Positions 5,815 to 6,809 of a stretch of DNA of 6,809 nucleotides are shown piece by piece (positions within the stretch are counted from its first letter, which is position 1; each line of letters begins with the position of its first letter). The notes under the pieces were generated by a model. The model was given only the letters and a program-made list of their open reading frames with translations, did no database searches and was not told the origin of the DNA. The translations under genes and the position numbers were made by a program. The stretch covers positions 1-6,809 of the forward strand of contig JAJRBK010000007.1 of assembly GCA_028679495.1 (NCBI GenBank), given 5' to 3'. Source of the DNA: Methanobacteriota archaeon (GTDB lineage Archaea > Halobacteriota > Bog-38 > Methanoflorentales > Methanoflorentaceae).

Positions 5815-5836
5815 TGGCGCCAGAAGCACGGCGCCA
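5815..5836 (-). repeat. Paired TGGCGCC repeats abutting the hydrolase promoter
   Basis: On the minus strand TGGCGCC, seven other bases, then TGGCGCCA. These are two direct copies with a 14-base period. Each copy is nearly self-complementary, so the pair can also form a 7-bp stem with an 8-nt loop. The element sits directly upstream of the BRE/TATA region, where archaeal regulators commonly bind. It is a candidate operator with no assignable factor. Confidence 0.4.
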
Positions 5837-5845
5837 CGCGCGAGT

Positions 5846-5915
5846 TGAGCAAAAGGCAGGCAATCACGAGCTCGACCTAATCGATGAGCTATCTTGAGTT
5901 AGGCTTATTTGCTCA
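5846..5915. repeat. 8-bp inverted repeat spanning the trmO-like 3' flank
   Basis: TGAGCAAA (5846-5853) and TTTGCTCA (5908-5915) are perfect inverted copies 54 nt apart. Inside them AGCTC and GAGCT form a second nested pair. The element begins 17 nt past the stop of the trmO-like gene on the minus strand, so it could fold at the end of that transcript. On the minus strand the downstream arm contains CCTTTTGC, a weak T tract. The long loop makes a simple terminator unlikely. Confidence 0.3.
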
Positions 5916-5932
5916 GTGACCGCTGGACGCTT

Positions 5933-6745
5933 TTAGCCAACCCGCTCAAACAAGGTCTCAGGAGGCGAGCTCAAAATGCGTGTTGGATCCCAATCGAGGA
6001 TGTCAAGCAGGCGGTAGCTAATGGACCGCCCTAGTGACGATATAATAACTTCCCTTGTGTCACCGCATATAGAGAGCCGCGCGTTGCCTGGCGTCGCACG
6101 AGTTGTGCCTATAAGGCTGTCTACTAAGTGGGGGTCCGCGTTTCGAGGGAGTTCCAGAGTCAGGTCACGTAGATCCGACTCAAGCTCGATTGCAGCGTCG
6201 TACACAATCCTCGCCGCGGCGGCGGTAGCGGCACACCTTTCGCCGTGAAAGTTGTATGCCTCGCGTGTCAGCGCTGCGAAAGCTTCTTCTGATACCGCGT
6301 CTTGAGCGACAAGACACGAGTGCTTATCACGCGCCCAAAAGACCGCGTCCCATCCAGCTGAATAAGGCTTAATGTCAATAATCGGTGAGGCATCGATGAG
6401 ATCGAGCGCTTCCACATAGAGCAAGGGCGTCTCCACCCTAAGAAGACGCGTAACTGAGAGGGAGAGTGGGTTGGGTCTGACCGGAGAACGCAAGGAGAAG
6501 ACGCCCCGTTTTCCTAGTTTTGGGTTGATCTTCCGGATCTTCCGAGGCGTTACCACAAGTGGCCCCCTCTCAGCTCTGTCAAACCAGCCAATGACGTTTA
6601 TATGCGTATCTTCCTCTGTGCCGCGCAGCCCTTCGAGGAACTCACCATAGATTTCGATGACTGCGGGCACTCCTTGGAGCGGCATGTCACGCGACTGTTT
6701 TATATCAGAGTGCACAACACCAATCGGTCTTATAAGCTGGTCCAT
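5933..6745 (-). CDS. TrmO-like tRNA methyltransferase with FmdE-like C-terminal region
   Basis: A two-part protein of 270 residues. Residues 1-140 match the TrmO/TsaA (UPF0066) family, whose characterised members use SAM to N6-methylate t6A37 in tRNA. Visible are IRPIGVVHS (5-13), WFDRAERGPLVVTP (54-67), the hallmark GVFSLRSPVRPNPLSLS (81-97) and DLIDASPIIDIKPY (115-128). This already covers a full-length TrmO domain. Residues about 150-250 resemble FmdE-like proteins: YNFHGERC (164-171) recalls FHGHxCPG, and VDSLIGTTRATPGNARL (208-224) recalls VDA...GCTxGKGN. H167 and C171 are kept, but the second family cysteine is replaced by Thr, so metal or cofactor binding may be altered. The methyltransferase family call is firm; the t6A substrate is inferred from the family; the C-terminal assignment is my pattern reading. 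ATG 6745 follows an SD-like GAGTGA that overlaps the upstream gene's stop, implying co-transcription and coupled translation. Confidence 0.85.
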   Translation of the reverse strand: MDQLIRPIGVVHSDIKQSRDMPLQGVPAVIEIYGEFLEGLRGTEEDTHINVIGWFDRAERGPLVVTPRKIRKINPKLGKRGVFSLRSPVRPNPLSLSVTRLLRVETPLLYVEALDLIDASPIIDIKPYSAGWDAVFWARDKHSCLVAQDAVSEEAFAALTREAYNFHGERCAATAAAARIVYDAAIELESDLRDLTLELPRNADPHLVDSLIGTTRATPGNARLSICGDTREVIISSLGRSISYRLLDILDWDPTRILSSPPETLFERVG

Positions 6746-6751
6746 TTTCGT

Positions 6752-6809
6752 TCACTCGGGAAAAAACTTCGAAACATATCGGTCGATGATTTTTGTTGCA
6801 TCAATATAA
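6752..6809 (-). CDS. C-terminal end of an unidentified protein (runs off right edge)
   Basis: The last 58 bases contain an open minus-strand frame ending YIDATKIIDRYVSKFFPE and a TGA stop. It is credible as coding because the stop lies 6 nt before the trmO-like ATG, in the same direction. Also, the sequence GAGTGA over the stop serves as that gene's probable ribosome binding site, and the amphipathic helix-like ending is typical of a protein C-terminus. Eighteen residues are too few to name a family. Confidence 0.6.
   Translation of the reverse strand, partial: YIDATKIIDRYVSKFFPE

Noticed and set aside
1..6809. CRISPR array, insertion sequence or defence cassette
   Set aside because: There are no regularly spaced repeats, no transposase or integrase sequence and no target-site duplications; gene content is housekeeping.

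Overview
The window looks like a chromosomal stretch of a euryarchaeon, probably a methanogen or methane-oxidiser relative of the Methanomicrobia type. The main evidence is a full-length Hef helicase-nuclease (a euryarchaeal FANCM/XPF relative), a TrmO-like protein with an FmdE-like C-terminal part (FmdE is a methanogenesis-associated family), archaeal TATA boxes placed about 25-30 nt before several start codons, and SD sequences of the GGTGA/GAGG type. The taxonomic placement is inference. I saw no mobile element, CRISPR array, tRNA or rRNA.

Layout. Left edge: a minus-strand glutamine-synthetase-family gene runs off the window (only its N-terminal 99 codons are present). It lies antisense to a longer but spurious plus-strand open frame. 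A non-coding stretch of about 380 bp follows, with a terminator-like palindrome. Then come a minus-strand 55-residue CxxC/CxxC protein, a palindrome-rich gap of 234 bp, and minus-strand pyrE. pyrE and hef are divergent, with separate TATA boxes in a shared 156-bp region. hef (plus, 802 aa) is followed by a plus-strand TPR protein with an acidic N-terminus and its own TATA box. Converging on it is a minus-strand UPF0173-type metallo-hydrolase. Upstream of that, also on the minus strand, is a TrmO-like gene with an FmdE-like extension. The last 58 bases hold the C-terminal end of another minus-strand gene, 6 nt upstream of the trmO-like start.

How the genes fit together. These are mostly housekeeping functions: glutamine or related gamma-glutamyl ligation, UMP synthesis, fork repair, tRNA modification. 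Most transcription units look short. The only tightly coupled pair is the unnamed right-edge gene with the trmO-like gene. hef and the hydrolase look leaderless, while pyrE, the glutamine synthetase homologue and the TPR gene appear to use SD-led starts. No defence system or novel multi-gene cassette is visible. The most distinctive items are the TrmO/FmdE-like two-domain protein, a PIP-box-like motif in the Hef linker, the repeat-rich promoter of the hydrolase, and the hairpin/leader-ORF arrangement before the small zinc-binding protein.
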